DNA from: a virus
Direction: 5' to 3' (one strand)
DNA: 46,545 bases
Virus record (IMG/VR): IMGVR_UViG_3300047510_000323
Span: 1 to 46,545 of that record
Shown here: in pieces, positions 7,990 to 15,023 of the stretch
How the letters are laid out: every line of letters begins with the position of its first letter
Numbering within the stretch: position 1 is the first letter of the stretch
Translations under genes and position numbers: made by a program
The notes under the pieces: generated by a model
The model's database searches: none
Told to the model about the DNA's origin: nothing
What the model saw: only the letters and a program-made list of their open reading frames with translations

Positions 7990-8312
7990 CGCCCCTACTG
8001 CCTTCGCCTGATCATTACCTCCACAACCTTATAACAATGACAAGTCCCGAAGCAAAGCGTCTTTGGAGGCGCGCTATTAAGGAACACTTTAATTGTCAAT
8101 GTGTGTATTGCGGAGAAACTTATGAATTACATGAACTCACTCTTGATCACGTCCGTCCTCGCTGTTTTGGTGGGGAAGATCTTACATCAAATCTTGTTCC
8201 CAGCTGTTGGAAATGTAATCAGGCTAAAGGTAGTAGAAATTGGTTGTCGTGGATGAGGGAAACCTTTGGGATGACCCATCGAGAACATCTTATTTTAGAG
8301 CACATTAGGTAA
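7986..8312 (+). CDS. HNH endonuclease
   Basis: The 108-residue protein contains a complete HNH fold signature. Two CxxC zinc-binding pairs (CVYCG near residue 41 and CWKCN near residue 78) flank LTLDHVRPRCFGGEDLTSN, with the catalytic His and a later Asn. The end is helical. The ATG overlapping the upstream TGA is used here; an internal ATG at 8037 would remove 17 residues of doubtful structure. It may be a homing endonuclease, or a packaging-associated HNH nuclease of the kind found beside terminase genes in other phages. The sequence does not decide between these. Confidence 0.85.
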   Translation: MTPLLPSPDHYLHNLITMTSPEAKRLWRRAIKEHFNCQCVYCGETYELHELTLDHVRPRCFGGEDLTSNLVPSCWKCNQAKGSRNWLSWMRETFGMTHREHLILEHIR

Positions 8313-9352
8313 TGGATTTTTTTGAAGGTACTAAAGAAGAGTACTTGGAAGCCGCTAAACAATTTAAAAAGAAAAACAACAGTCTATCTGGCTTTACTGA
8401 ACAATTTGGGTTTTTCAAAGAAAACGGCAGTACCTTTAAAATCAGAGTAAAGGAAGGTGGTAGGCTTAGTCTTGCTAGTACTGCTAGTTATGGTAAGTAT
8501 CAAGAGAAGCGAGCTAAAGCTGAGAAACCTAAAACTCCAGAAGAAGCGCAAGCGCTAACCCAACTGAAACGTAAAGCAAAGGAAGAAAGCGAAAGCACCT
8601 TACATCAAATGGTGTCTGGTGGTAAACCATCCATTGTAGAACATGATGTACGGTTAGCTTCTGGTGGATCTAACGAATTTATCTCTATATCAGATCCTGA
8701 GTTCAAGGTATTTAAGGATACCGTTGAATCTAAAGCCTACAGTAAACTTGGTGACTCTGTTATTGTTGATATTGATGACGTATCTGGTGATGTACGCCTC
8801 ATACCATCTAAATTTCACAATAAATACCAGCCAACTAGCCTTCAACCTGGCATTGATGTACCAGTTGGTACAGATATTGATAAAGCTATTGATCAATTTA
8901 AAGCATACTCTTCCACTTTAACCGCTGAAAAGTTAGATCTAGCTACTGGAGCACCTAAAGCTTTTGATTTTAGTAACGGTAGTGTTCGTCTTAACGCTAA
9001 AAACCTTGCGATTGCTGGTCTTGTCTCTTATGGTGCCTTTGGTACTGCAGCTAGTGCAGCAGAAACCACACAACGTACCCAACTTGCACAACAAACAGGT
9101 GATCCCTTAGACGTATTACAAGCTGGTATTGCTGGTGTATCGACTGCTGCTGATGTAGCAGCCTATAATCCAGTCATTTCTCCAGCTGCTGAAGTTGTCT
9201 CAACTGTTGCTGATGTTGCTAATGTCGGTATTGATACTGCACGTAACATCGATATTGGTAATGAATTGAAGTATATTGGTGGTCAAGTACGCCTTGGTAA
9301 ATTACCGTATGGATTACAGGATGTACTTGGTATGATTAACGCTGCTATTTAA
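8312..9352 (+). CDS. Hypothetical protein with Ala/Val-rich C-terminal half
   Basis: I do not recognise this 346-residue protein. Residues 1-110 are charged and helical, with a Lys/Glu-rich stretch. Residues 110-200 form a mixed domain with IVEHDVRLASGGSNEF, VIVDIDDVSGDVRLIP and FHNKYQP blocks whose His and Asn spacing faintly recalls a His-Me nuclease. Residues about 225-346 are Ala/Val/Gly-rich with possible amphipathic or membrane-active helices (LAIAGLVSYGAFGTAASAAE). It starts on the stop of the HNH gene and is followed by a terminator-like hairpin before the large terminase. A virion protein ejected with DNA or an HNH partner are both possible. Confidence 0.55.
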   Translation: MDFFEGTKEEYLEAAKQFKKKNNSLSGFTEQFGFFKENGSTFKIRVKEGGRLSLASTASYGKYQEKRAKAEKPKTPEEAQALTQLKRKAKEESESTLHQMVSGGKPSIVEHDVRLASGGSNEFISISDPEFKVFKDTVESKAYSKLGDSVIVDIDDVSGDVRLIPSKFHNKYQPTSLQPGIDVPVGTDIDKAIDQFKAYSSTLTAEKLDLATGAPKAFDFSNGSVRLNAKNLAIAGLVSYGAFGTAASAAETTQRTQLAQQTGDPLDVLQAGIAGVSTAADVAAYNPVISPAAEVVSTVADVANVGIDTARNIDIGNELKYIGGQVRLGKLPYGLQDVLGMINAAI

Positions 9353-9363
9353 ATGACTCTCAG

Positions 9364-9394
9364 AGGCGCCTACAAGCCCCTACAAGGCGCCTTT
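9364..9394 (+). terminator. Terminator-like hairpin upstream of the large terminase
   Basis: Two copies of AGGCGCCT, at 9364-9371 and 9385-9392, are inverted repeats of each other (each is also palindromic). They form an 8-bp GC-rich stem with a 13-base loop, followed by TTTACTCCCTTTT. It lies twelve bases after the unknown 346-residue gene and separates it from the large terminase gene. Confidence 0.55.
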
Positions 9395-9420
9395 ACTCCC
9401 TTTTAGGTATATCCTACCGT

Positions 9421-11151
9421 ATGGACACTTTAACCGCTCTTAGAAGCGATTTTAAGCTCTTTCTTCAAGCCCTTTGGCAACAGTTAGATCTTCCATCCCC
9501 AACACGTGCTCAATATTCCATCGCTGATTACCTGCAACACGGTCCTAAACGACTACAGATCCAAGCCTTCCGAGGAGTCGGTAAGAGCTGGATTACTGGA
9601 GCCTTTGTGTTGTGGACACTCTTTAACGATGCAGAGAAGAAGATCATGATCATCTCCGCTTCAAAAGAGCGTGCAGACAACATGTCTATCTTCCTTCAGA
9701 AGCTTATTGTTGAGACACCTTGGTTATCACACCTACAACCAAAGAGTGATGAAGCTCGGTGGTCACGTATTAGCTTTGACGTGAACTGTTCACCTCACCA
9801 AGCACCATCCGTAAAGAGTGTAGGTATTACAGGACAGCTAACTGGTTCTCGTGCTGACCTCATGATTCTGGATGACATTGAAGTTCCTGGTAACTCGATG
9901 ACTGAAATGATGCGAGAGAAGCTTCTACAACTTTGTACAGAAGCTGAGTCTATCTTGACACCTAAGAAAGACTCACGTATTATGTTCCTTGGGACTCCCC
10001 AGACTACCTTTACTGTCTATCGTAAACTAGCAGAACGTAACTATAAACCGTTTGTATGGCCTGCACGTTACCCACGTAAACTTTCTAACTACGAAGGTCT
10101 CTTAGCTCCACAAATACAAGAGGACATTGAATCAGGTGCTGAACCATGGGATGTAACAGACCCTGATCGTTTCTCTAGTGATGACCTCCTGGAACGTGAA
10201 GCATCCATGGGTCGTAGCAACTTCATGCTACAATTCATGCTTGATACATCTTTGAGTGATGCTGAGAAGTTCCCACTTAAGATGCAAGACCTCATTATTA
10301 CTGCTGTTAACCCTACAGAATGCCCAGATGCTGTAGTGTGGTGCTCTGATCCAAGTAATATCATTAAAGACCTACCAACTGTTGGTCTTCCTGGTGATTA
10401 CTTTTATTCACCAATGGTTATGCAAGGTGAATGGCTACCTTACACTGAAACCATTTGCAGTGTTGATCCCAGTGGTCGTGGTACTGACGAGACAGCAGCT
10501 ACCTTCCTTAGTCAACGTAACGGTTTCATCTATTTGCATGAAATGCGTGCCTATCAAGACGGCTATAGCGATGCTACCTTGTTAGACATCCTTAGGGGTT
10601 GTAAAAAGTATAACGTCACTAAACTTATTATTGAGACAAACTTTGGTGATGGTATTGTCGGTGAACTCTTTAAGAAACACCTACAGCAAACTAAACAAGC
10701 TATAGACATCGAAGAAGTACGAGCTAACGTCCGTAAAGAAGACAGAATTATTGATACGCTTGAACCTATCCTTAATCAACACAAGCTTATCATTAATCGT
10801 TCCGTTATTGAGTGGGACTTTAACTCCAATAAAGATTGTCCTCCTGAGACACGACTCCTTTACATGCTCTTCTACCAGATGAGTAGAATGTGTCGTGAAA
10901 AAGGTGCCGTTAAACATGACGACAGATTGGACTCCCTAGCTCAAGGTGTTAAATACTTTACAGATGCTATGTCTATTTCTGCTTATGAAGCAGTTAAACT
11001 TCGTAAGCAAGAAGATTGGAATGATCTACAAGAATCTTGGTTTGATGACCCCCAACAAGCAGCTAATCATATGGCATTTGGATTCAATTTAGACCAACGT
11101 AAACGTGCAAGACAACTAGCTGGTAAAAAGTCAGTCCCCACCTGGGTTTAA
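9421..11151 (+). CDS. terL: Terminase large subunit (T7 gp19-like packaging ATPase-nuclease)
   Basis: This 576-residue protein is the DNA-packaging motor and concatemer-cutting nuclease that docks on the portal. The ATPase half shows a Walker A motif in QAFRGVGKSWITG (about residues 48-60) and a Walker B motif in DLMILDDIEVP (about 145-155). The nuclease half has the acidic residues of SVDPSGRGTDETA (near 347), LIIETNFGDG (near 405) and KHDDRLDSLAQG (near 498). Length and motif order match T7 gp19. It is preceded by a hairpin and followed by inverted repeats, so it may be its own transcription unit. Confidence 0.92.
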   Translation: MDTLTALRSDFKLFLQALWQQLDLPSPTRAQYSIADYLQHGPKRLQIQAFRGVGKSWITGAFVLWTLFNDAEKKIMIISASKERADNMSIFLQKLIVETPWLSHLQPKSDEARWSRISFDVNCSPHQAPSVKSVGITGQLTGSRADLMILDDIEVPGNSMTEMMREKLLQLCTEAESILTPKKDSRIMFLGTPQTTFTVYRKLAERNYKPFVWPARYPRKLSNYEGLLAPQIQEDIESGAEPWDVTDPDRFSSDDLLEREASMGRSNFMLQFMLDTSLSDAEKFPLKMQDLIITAVNPTECPDAVVWCSDPSNIIKDLPTVGLPGDYFYSPMVMQGEWLPYTETICSVDPSGRGTDETAATFLSQRNGFIYLHEMRAYQDGYSDATLLDILRGCKKYNVTKLIIETNFGDGIVGELFKKHLQQTKQAIDIEEVRANVRKEDRIIDTLEPILNQHKLIINRSVIEWDFNSNKDCPPETRLLYMLFYQMSRMCREKGAVKHDDRLDSLAQGVKYFTDAMSISAYEAVKLRKQEDWNDLQESWFDDPQQAANHMAFGFNLDQRKRARQLAGKKSVPTWV

Positions 11152-11157
11152 GAGCGG

Positions 11158-11174
11158 TCCCACATGTATACAGG
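11158..11174 (+). repeat. 17-bp repeat shared with the RNA polymerase gene (copy 1)
   Basis: TCCCACATGTATACAGG just after the terminase stop is identical to 16722-16738 inside the RNA polymerase gene. The similarity extends on both sides with one mismatch and one indel, from GCG before to GAGAA after. This copy is non-coding. It could be a remnant of recombination or a protein-binding site. Confidence 0.7.
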
Positions 11175-11206
11175 AGAAGGGAAGGGTGGACCCAACTCCT
11201 GCGGGA

Positions 11207-11246
11207 GGAATAATCCAAGACAAACAAGTTGTCTTGTTCTTATTCC
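11207..11246 (+). terminator. Hairpin after the large terminase
   Basis: GGAATAA at 11207 pairs with TTATTCC at 11240, and inside it CAAGACAA pairs with TTGTCTTG around a five-base loop, giving 15 base pairs with a small internal bulge. A pyrimidine-rich run (CTCTCTTTCTCT) follows. This looks like a terminator or an RNA-processing site at the end of the late transcripts. Confidence 0.6.
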
Positions 11247-11257
11247 TCTCTTTCTCT

Positions 11258-11315
11258 AATGAACAGTGAGGGAACAAAACATCCAAAGACAAACACTCCT
11301 CCCTCTTAGTTCATT
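11258..11315. repeat. Second, larger inverted repeat before thyX
   Basis: AATGAAC (11258-11264) pairs with GTTCATT (11309-11315), and GAGGGA (11268-11273) pairs with TCCCTC (11300-11305). The two stems are separated by a three-base internal loop (AGT/TTA). The 26-base central loop is A-rich. With the hairpin just upstream it makes a highly structured leader before thyX. Confidence 0.6.
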
Positions 11316-11393
11316 CATCTACTCTACTGACTGAATCCAGTGAGTACTGATTCTTCCACTCCTTCTGAATCCTGTCACTACTTATACTACTGT

Positions 11394-12038
11394 ATGCACC
11401 CCACCACCCACTCTGCTAAACTTATCCATATCACTCCTAACGCTGAAGAACTTATTGCCTATATGGCACGTGTTTCTAACCCCTCCAATCAGAACAATAC
11501 TGAGACCAGTAGTAAGTTGATTGGTTATCTCATTACCCATAACCATTGGTCACCTTTTGAAATGGTGAACATGTGTGTAGAGATTAAAACAACACGTAGT
11601 GTAGCAGCACAGATCCTTAGGCATCGTAGTTTTAGCTTTCAAGAGTTTAGTCAACGGTATGCACAAGTTACTGAAGTAGCACAGGTACCAGACCTTCGTA
11701 GACAAGACCTGAAGAACCGACAGAATAGTGTTGATGATCTAGATGAAGTAGTGAAGAGTAGCTATGAATATGAGATCATGAAGCTGTATGGTGAATGTTA
11801 TGACCTGTATAAACGTATGCTTGAAGCTGGGGTAGCTAAGGAATGTGCAAGAGAAGTGCTTCCAATGGCTGCTCCTACTCGACTGTATATGAATGGTAGT
11901 GTTAGGTCTTGGTTGCATTATTGTGACCTGAGGACGAGTAATGGGACACAGAAAGAACATGCTGTGATTGCTGGACAGATTCAAGACATTCTCTATGAAC
12001 AATTGCCAAGTGTTTGTAGTGCAATGTGGGGTAAATGA
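11394..12038 (+). CDS. thyX: Flavin-dependent thymidylate synthase ThyX
   Basis: ThyX methylates dUMP to dTMP using methylene-tetrahydrofolate and reduced FAD. The family signature RHRx7S is present as RHRSFSFQEFS (about residues 77-87), followed by QRY. Further conserved parts are HNHWSPFEM and a C-terminal RSWLHYCDLRT block. I choose the ATG at 11394, giving 214 residues, the usual length. A GTG at 11340 would add 18 low-complexity residues. The gene supplies thymidylate for phage DNA and lies between structured non-coding regions, as a cassette isolated from the other nucleotide genes, which suggests separate acquisition. Confidence 0.92.
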   Translation: MHPTTHSAKLIHITPNAEELIAYMARVSNPSNQNNTETSSKLIGYLITHNHWSPFEMVNMCVEIKTTRSVAAQILRHRSFSFQEFSQRYAQVTEVAQVPDLRRQDLKNRQNSVDDLDEVVKSSYEYEIMKLYGECYDLYKRMLEAGVAKECAREVLPMAAPTRLYMNGSVRSWLHYCDLRTSNGTQKEHAVIAGQIQDILYEQLPSVCSAMWGK

Positions 12039-12151
12039 CCGTTAGAGGTGTCTAGAAGGGGCTAGAAGGGTTGTGTAGTGTGTCTTGGGTGTCTTTGTAC
12101 GTTCAAGGTGTTAGACGGCCTTTCTAGGTCATCCTGAGTGGTCCTTAATTT

Positions 12152-12178
12152 TTGACAGAAATTTCTTAAGTCTATTAC
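12152..12178 (+). promoter_or_regulatory. Possible host sigma70-type promoter for early genes
   Basis: TTGACA at 12152-12157 is a perfect -35 consensus. TATTAC at 12173-12178 matches four of six -10 positions, with a short 15-base spacer. It points toward the early genes, where a T7-like phage needs promoters used by the host polymerase. The spacing is poor, so this is a weak candidate. Confidence 0.3.
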
Positions 12179-12595
12179 TACGCTGGAGCGACGACGCAAC
12201 CCCCCATAGGGGTACCCCCGGATGCACACGTACGCACCTGCCCACACCCGTGTACGCACGCACCCAGGCGCGGATAAGCCGTGTCCAGCGCATCTGCACT
12301 ACACACAGGTACGCAGGACATAGGCGTGCAGGCAGGCACACACATGATGGCCAGCTATCAACATATAACAGTAGCGTTATATTTATATCAAACACATCTG
12401 TCGACCCTTACTGAGAATGTTATTGAGAACCCAGTGATACCAATGGATCTCAGCGATACACTGTACCATAAGCAACACTGATAACCGCTGCAACAACAGG
12501 GATTAGGCTGTACTATGTGCCACTTGCTGTCACTGTCCACCAATCAGAGCGGCTACCGTCAACCCATACTCTTCTTTGAATGTTGAGAGTTACTC

Positions 12596-12624
12596 GACTC
12601 TCCCTGTTAAGGGTGAGGAGAGTC
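12596..12624. repeat. Hairpin in the non-coding left-end region
   Basis: GACTCTCC (12596-12603) pairs perfectly with GGAGAGTC (12617-12624) around a 13-base loop. There is no T-run after it, so a terminator is less likely than a structural or packaging-related element. Confidence 0.5.
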
Positions 12625-13031
12625 TCGAAACTTCAACCAGAAGAGATGAGACACCAAGCCAACTGAATACGGCAAGCAGCCCTTGGCACTGTGCCACCTG
12701 ACAAGCCGACCACCACTCCTTGACAGACCGCTCCAGCCAGGCTATGGTGAGAGCATCGAACCTCGACAACCGAAGAGCCAAGGCTGAGTAGGACCACGGG
12801 TCACTGCCGCCACACCACCTGCCGAGCGGGTTCCAGGGGTTGTGGGTTAGGGTACACTCCTTAGGTGCCAGCCGTGCCACGCCGAGAAGGGTGAGCACCA
12901 CCAGGCGGCGACTAGCCGTCACCAGCGCCGAGCCACAGGCGCTATACAAGTTTGATCATGGCACCACATGCGTCTGATACTGAGGTGGAAGCGATACTCA
13001 GGGACGCACTTAACCACTTGTTTGTTACATC

Positions 13032-13265
13032 ATGTTCAGCTTCAACATTGTTGACCGCACCTCCAGCGCTATTGATTGTCTGCTGGTTGATCCTATTCGT
13101 GGCACTGCATGTGTCATCTTCAAGAATGGGTACAGCTATGCATACATCAATGTGTCTCGTCGTGCTATTGCCAACCTGCTTCTCAATCCCAACATGAGTC
13201 TTGGGTTCTGGGTTAACGCTAACCTTGTCAACTCCACTCGTGTCTATGAGACTGCACTTGGCTGA
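13032..13265 (+). CDS. Small early protein, KTSC-like
   Basis: This 77-residue protein starts MFSFNIVDRTSSAID and contains CVIFKNGYSYAYINVSRRA, which resembles the short KTSC-type domain found in phage and bacterial small proteins (a beta-sheet with an F-x-(N/S)-G-x-x-Y core). It is the first clear gene after the non-coding left end, so it should be among the earliest expressed. Its function is unknown. A GC-rich alternative frame starting at 12952 looks non-coding. Confidence 0.6.
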   Translation: MFSFNIVDRTSSAIDCLLVDPIRGTACVIFKNGYSYAYINVSRRAIANLLLNPNMSLGFWVNANLVNSTRVYETALG

Positions 13266-13272
13266 TACGGTC

Positions 13273-13315
13273 AGCTACACTTAGGGATCACGAGTAATGA
13301 TCCTTTTCTGTAGCT
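13273..13315 (+). terminator. Nested intergenic hairpin 1 of the early region
   Basis: An outer stem AGCTACA/TGTAGCT (13273-13279 with 13309-13315) encloses an inner stem GGATCA/TGATCC (13285-13290 with 13298-13303), which is followed by TTTTC. The inner part alone resembles an intrinsic terminator, while the outer stem suggests an RNA-processing site. The flanks CTACACTTA and TTTTCTGTAG recur in the hairpin at 13695. Confidence 0.6.
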
Positions 13316-13350
13316 CACACAAACAGCTACGTTTACACACATACGACGTA

Positions 13351-13653
13351 ATGTTTTACAACAACGAGATCACGAGTGCACTTGCTGCACGCTTCACTGA
13401 TATGGATGAGATCAAGGACGTAGCCAGGCATGGTTGTGCCATGGGTGTGTCTGGTTTCATCTACTACGATGAGACCACTAAGTTCTTCTGGGAGCATGAA
13501 GATTCCATTGAGGATGTATGTTATGACACCTTAGGTGGTGACTTCATGTCTATCATTGCGAAGAACACAACGAGTGTTCACAACATGATTCAGGTTATGG
13601 TATGGCATGTTGTTGAGACATACTGCCAACATGTACTTGATCAAGGTGAGTAA
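13351..13653 (+). CDS. Conserved-looking small early protein
   Basis: The 100-residue protein begins at the ATG at 13351; an upstream in-frame ATG would cover the hairpin spacer. It is acidic and helical, with FTDMDEIKDVARHGCAMG followed by an aromatic-rich FIYYDETTKFFWEHEDSIE block. I recognise the general look of a small early phage protein found in cyanophages and other phages, but I cannot name a function. It sits between two hairpin-bearing spacers, so it may be expressed as a processed monocistronic RNA. Confidence 0.6.
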   Translation: MFYNNEITSALAARFTDMDEIKDVARHGCAMGVSGFIYYDETTKFFWEHEDSIEDVCYDTLGGDFMSIIAKNTTSVHNMIQVMVWHVVETYCQHVLDQGE

Positions 13654-13680
13654 TCACCGACGCACAGATATAACTTAGTG

Positions 13681-13693
13681 TTCACACTCATAA
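13681..13693 (+). promoter_or_regulatory. TTCACACTCATAA motif, copy 1 (intergenic)
   Basis: This is the only one of five copies of the 12-base word TTCACACTCATA that lies between genes. It stands two bases upstream of a hairpin and about 80 bases before the ArdA-like gene. The position suits a promoter for the phage RNA polymerase. The last ten bases match seven of ten in the published Syn5 phage promoter as I recall it (ending GCACCCGTAA). Confidence 0.5.
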
Positions 13694-13694
13694 G

Positions 13695-13743
13695 TGAGGA
13701 CTACACTTAACCTTCACAATGTGTAGGTTTTCTGTAGTCCTCA
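13695..13743 (+). other. Nested intergenic hairpin 2 of the early region
   Basis: TGAGGACTACA (13695-13705) pairs perfectly with TGTAGTCCTCA (13733-13743), an 11-bp stem. AACCT and AGGTT pair inside it, and the right arm is preceded by TTTTC. The layout matches the hairpin at 13273-13315. It resembles RNase III processing hairpins between T7 early genes more than a simple terminator. Confidence 0.6.
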
Positions 13744-13773
13744 TGTGGCTACATTGTTACTCACTATTTAACA

Positions 13774-14355
13774 ATGACGAGCACAGTTACACAACCCATG
13801 TTCATGATCAAAGGTGATGCACTCATTGATTATCACAATGATATGATGCAACGAGTTGAGAGAGGAGAGATTACACGTACTGAAGTCATCCTTGATGCTG
13901 GTTATGTGTATGACAATGGCAAGGCTATGTATGTTGACTACTATACAGAGCTATTGAATGCAAGAGGGACTGTACCTGTGACTACTCGTGATGTTGCGGA
14001 CAAGGAGTATGATGACTTGTCCACTGACGCTAAGGATCTTTATGATAAGATCACCGATATCCTTGGTGAGAAGTGGACGCATGAGGAGACGATTGCGTTC
14101 ATGGATGAGCTTGATGAGTTAGGCATCAACACTGCCAGTCAGTTTGAGGATGCATTCGAATGGGAGCATGACAGCTACTCATCGTATGCAGAGAAGGAGT
14201 TTGCTGAGTACTTCGTGATTGAGGTCATGGATGCACGTATCCCTGACATTGTGATGGCTGCTGTTGATTGGCAGGATGTATGGGATCATAACCTCAAGTA
14301 TGATTTCTCATACATTGAGACCAACAATGGTACGTACTTCTTCCGCAACATTTGA
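13774..14355 (+). CDS. ArdA-like anti-restriction protein (candidate)
   Basis: The 193-residue protein is strongly acidic. Its C-terminal half resembles ArdA, a DNA-mimic inhibitor of type I restriction enzymes: EHDSYSSYAEKEFAEYF, then a MAAVDWQDVWDHNLKYDF segment and the terminal GTYFFRNI, echoing the ArdA pattern of a D-(Y/W/F)-(E/Q) helix followed by a short hydrophobic end. Known ArdA proteins are about 160-180 residues, and this N-terminal 75 residues may be divergent. T7 encodes the unrelated DNA mimic Ocr in the same early position, which supports the role. The match is by eye. Confidence 0.6.
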   Translation: MTSTVTQPMFMIKGDALIDYHNDMMQRVERGEITRTEVILDAGYVYDNGKAMYVDYYTELLNARGTVPVTTRDVADKEYDDLSTDAKDLYDKITDILGEKWTHEETIAFMDELDELGINTASQFEDAFEWEHDSYSSYAEKEFAEYFVIEVMDARIPDIVMAAVDWQDVWDHNLKYDFSYIETNNGTYFFRNI

Positions 14356-14363
14356 TTCTCTCA

Positions 14364-14419
14364 CTCAGGGACGTATACAATGGTGTGTATGTCTCCCTTT
14401 CTGAGGGATTCATTCCCTC
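14364..14419 (+). other. Intergenic hairpins 3 of the early region
   Basis: CTCAGGGA (14364-14371) can pair with TCCC and CTGAG (14394-14405, split by TTT), enclosing an imperfect GACGTATACA/TGTGTATGTC stem that uses G-T pairs. An alternative hairpin GAGGGA/TCCCTC (14403-14408 with 14414-14419) competes with it. It lies between the ArdA-like gene and the next small gene. Confidence 0.5.
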
Positions 14420-14440
14420 GATGTTGTTTATTAACTAACG

Positions 14441-14689
14441 ATGACTGTTTTCACACTTACCAGCTATTGTGGTTGTGGGTCTACTACAATCATTGGTGTC
14501 TTTGAATCTATGGAGGCTTGTCTTGAGCGTTGCCGTGTGCTTGCTGTTTGTACTGACCCTGGTGATGAGTATCGCATTGAGTGCTTCGATGTGAAAACAT
14601 TTGATGAGGAAGTTGAGAACACTGAACGTACGTTGCGTTCACGTGCTGAGTGGAAGGCCAAGCAAGCTAAACTTGAGGAGATGGAGTGA
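14441..14689 (+). CDS. Small acidic early protein, unknown
   Basis: This 82-residue protein starts MTVFTLTSYCGCGSTTIIGV and ends in a charged helix (RTLRSRAEWKAKQAKLEEME). The N-terminal part, with a cluster of cysteines (CGCG, then two more by residue 36), looks like a compact alpha/beta domain. I do not recognise it. Its TGA overlaps the next gene's ATG, and it opens a run of tightly coupled small genes reaching to the RNA polymerase. Confidence 0.6.
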   Translation: MTVFTLTSYCGCGSTTIIGVFESMEACLERCRVLAVCTDPGDEYRIECFDVKTFDEEVENTERTLRSRAEWKAKQAKLEEME

Positions 14690-14877
14690 TGCCAACTGTA
14701 CACGACACAGCTATTAAAGTTGATGTGTATCCTGATGAGTTCAAACCTATCATGAAGGCAGTCAAGTATGCACTGCTATGTGATGACTCACGTAGCATCT
14801 TGAGTGAAGAGGAGTGGGCTACGTTGAATGCGTGGCTTGATGATTTCTCTGACGTTGCACTTAATGAGGGTGTATGA
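14689..14877 (+). CDS. Small early protein, unknown
   Basis: The 62-residue acidic, helical protein starts at the ATG overlapping the upstream TGA; a GTG three bases earlier is less likely. It contains DEFKPIMKAVKYALLCDD and EEEWATLNAWLDDFSD. No family is recognised. The stop overlaps the next ATG (ATGA). Confidence 0.6.
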   Translation: MPTVHDTAIKVDVYPDEFKPIMKAVKYALLCDDSRSILSEEEWATLNAWLDDFSDVALNEGV

Positions 14878-15023
14878 TTAACAAGAACGGACGCAAGGTA
14901 GGTAAACAGAAGAGCAGTCTGTTTATGAATAAGCACACACCACGTCGTCAGGTATTCCCTGAGTGGATGTTACGTGCTGAGATTGAACGTGCCGAACAAG
15001 CTAAACGTGTAGGTCATCAATGA
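14874..15023 (+). CDS. Tiny basic early protein, unknown
   Basis: A 49-residue basic protein (MINKNGRKVGKQKSSLFMNK at the start) with a helical C-terminus (EWMLRAEIERAEQAKRV). It is bounded by ATGA overlaps on both sides, which is the main evidence that it is translated. Nucleic-acid or polymerase binding is possible from its charge but unproven. Confidence 0.5.
   Translation: MINKNGRKVGKQKSSLFMNKHTPRRQVFPEWMLRAEIERAEQAKRVGHQ

Larger units (their letters stand above)
12039..13031. other. GC-rich non-coding region, probable site of genome ends
   Basis: I find no convincing gene in these 993 bases. The stretch 12180-12340 is GC-rich with repeated GTACGCAC words and a CCCCATAGGGG inverted repeat, and 12640-12950 is also GC-rich. 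A hairpin lies at 12596-12624. In T7-like phages the terminal repeats fall between the large terminase and the first early genes, which is exactly here, so the physical ends and packaging signals are probably in this interval. The exact ends cannot be read from sequence alone. Confidence 0.6.

Noticed and set aside
12062-12395. Overlapping short - strand frames with Arg/Val/Gly-rich translations
   Set aside because: The composition follows the GTACGCAC-type repeats, and there is no start context or neighbour support.
12590-12949. A 119-codon open frame on the - strand in the GC-rich non-coding region
   Set aside because: The Trp/Leu/Ser-rich translation has no domain look and lies alone on the opposite strand; high GC content explains the lack of stops.
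12952-13197. An 81-codon + strand frame overlapping the first early gene
   Set aside because: The overlapping frame at 13032 has a more protein-like sequence; this one reads as Ser/Leu-rich out-of-frame sequence.
13753-13773. ACTCACTAT just before the ArdA-like gene, identical to part of the T7 promoter
   Set aside because: It is a single nine-base match without the T7 GGG start, and it is not repeated elsewhere, so chance is likely.
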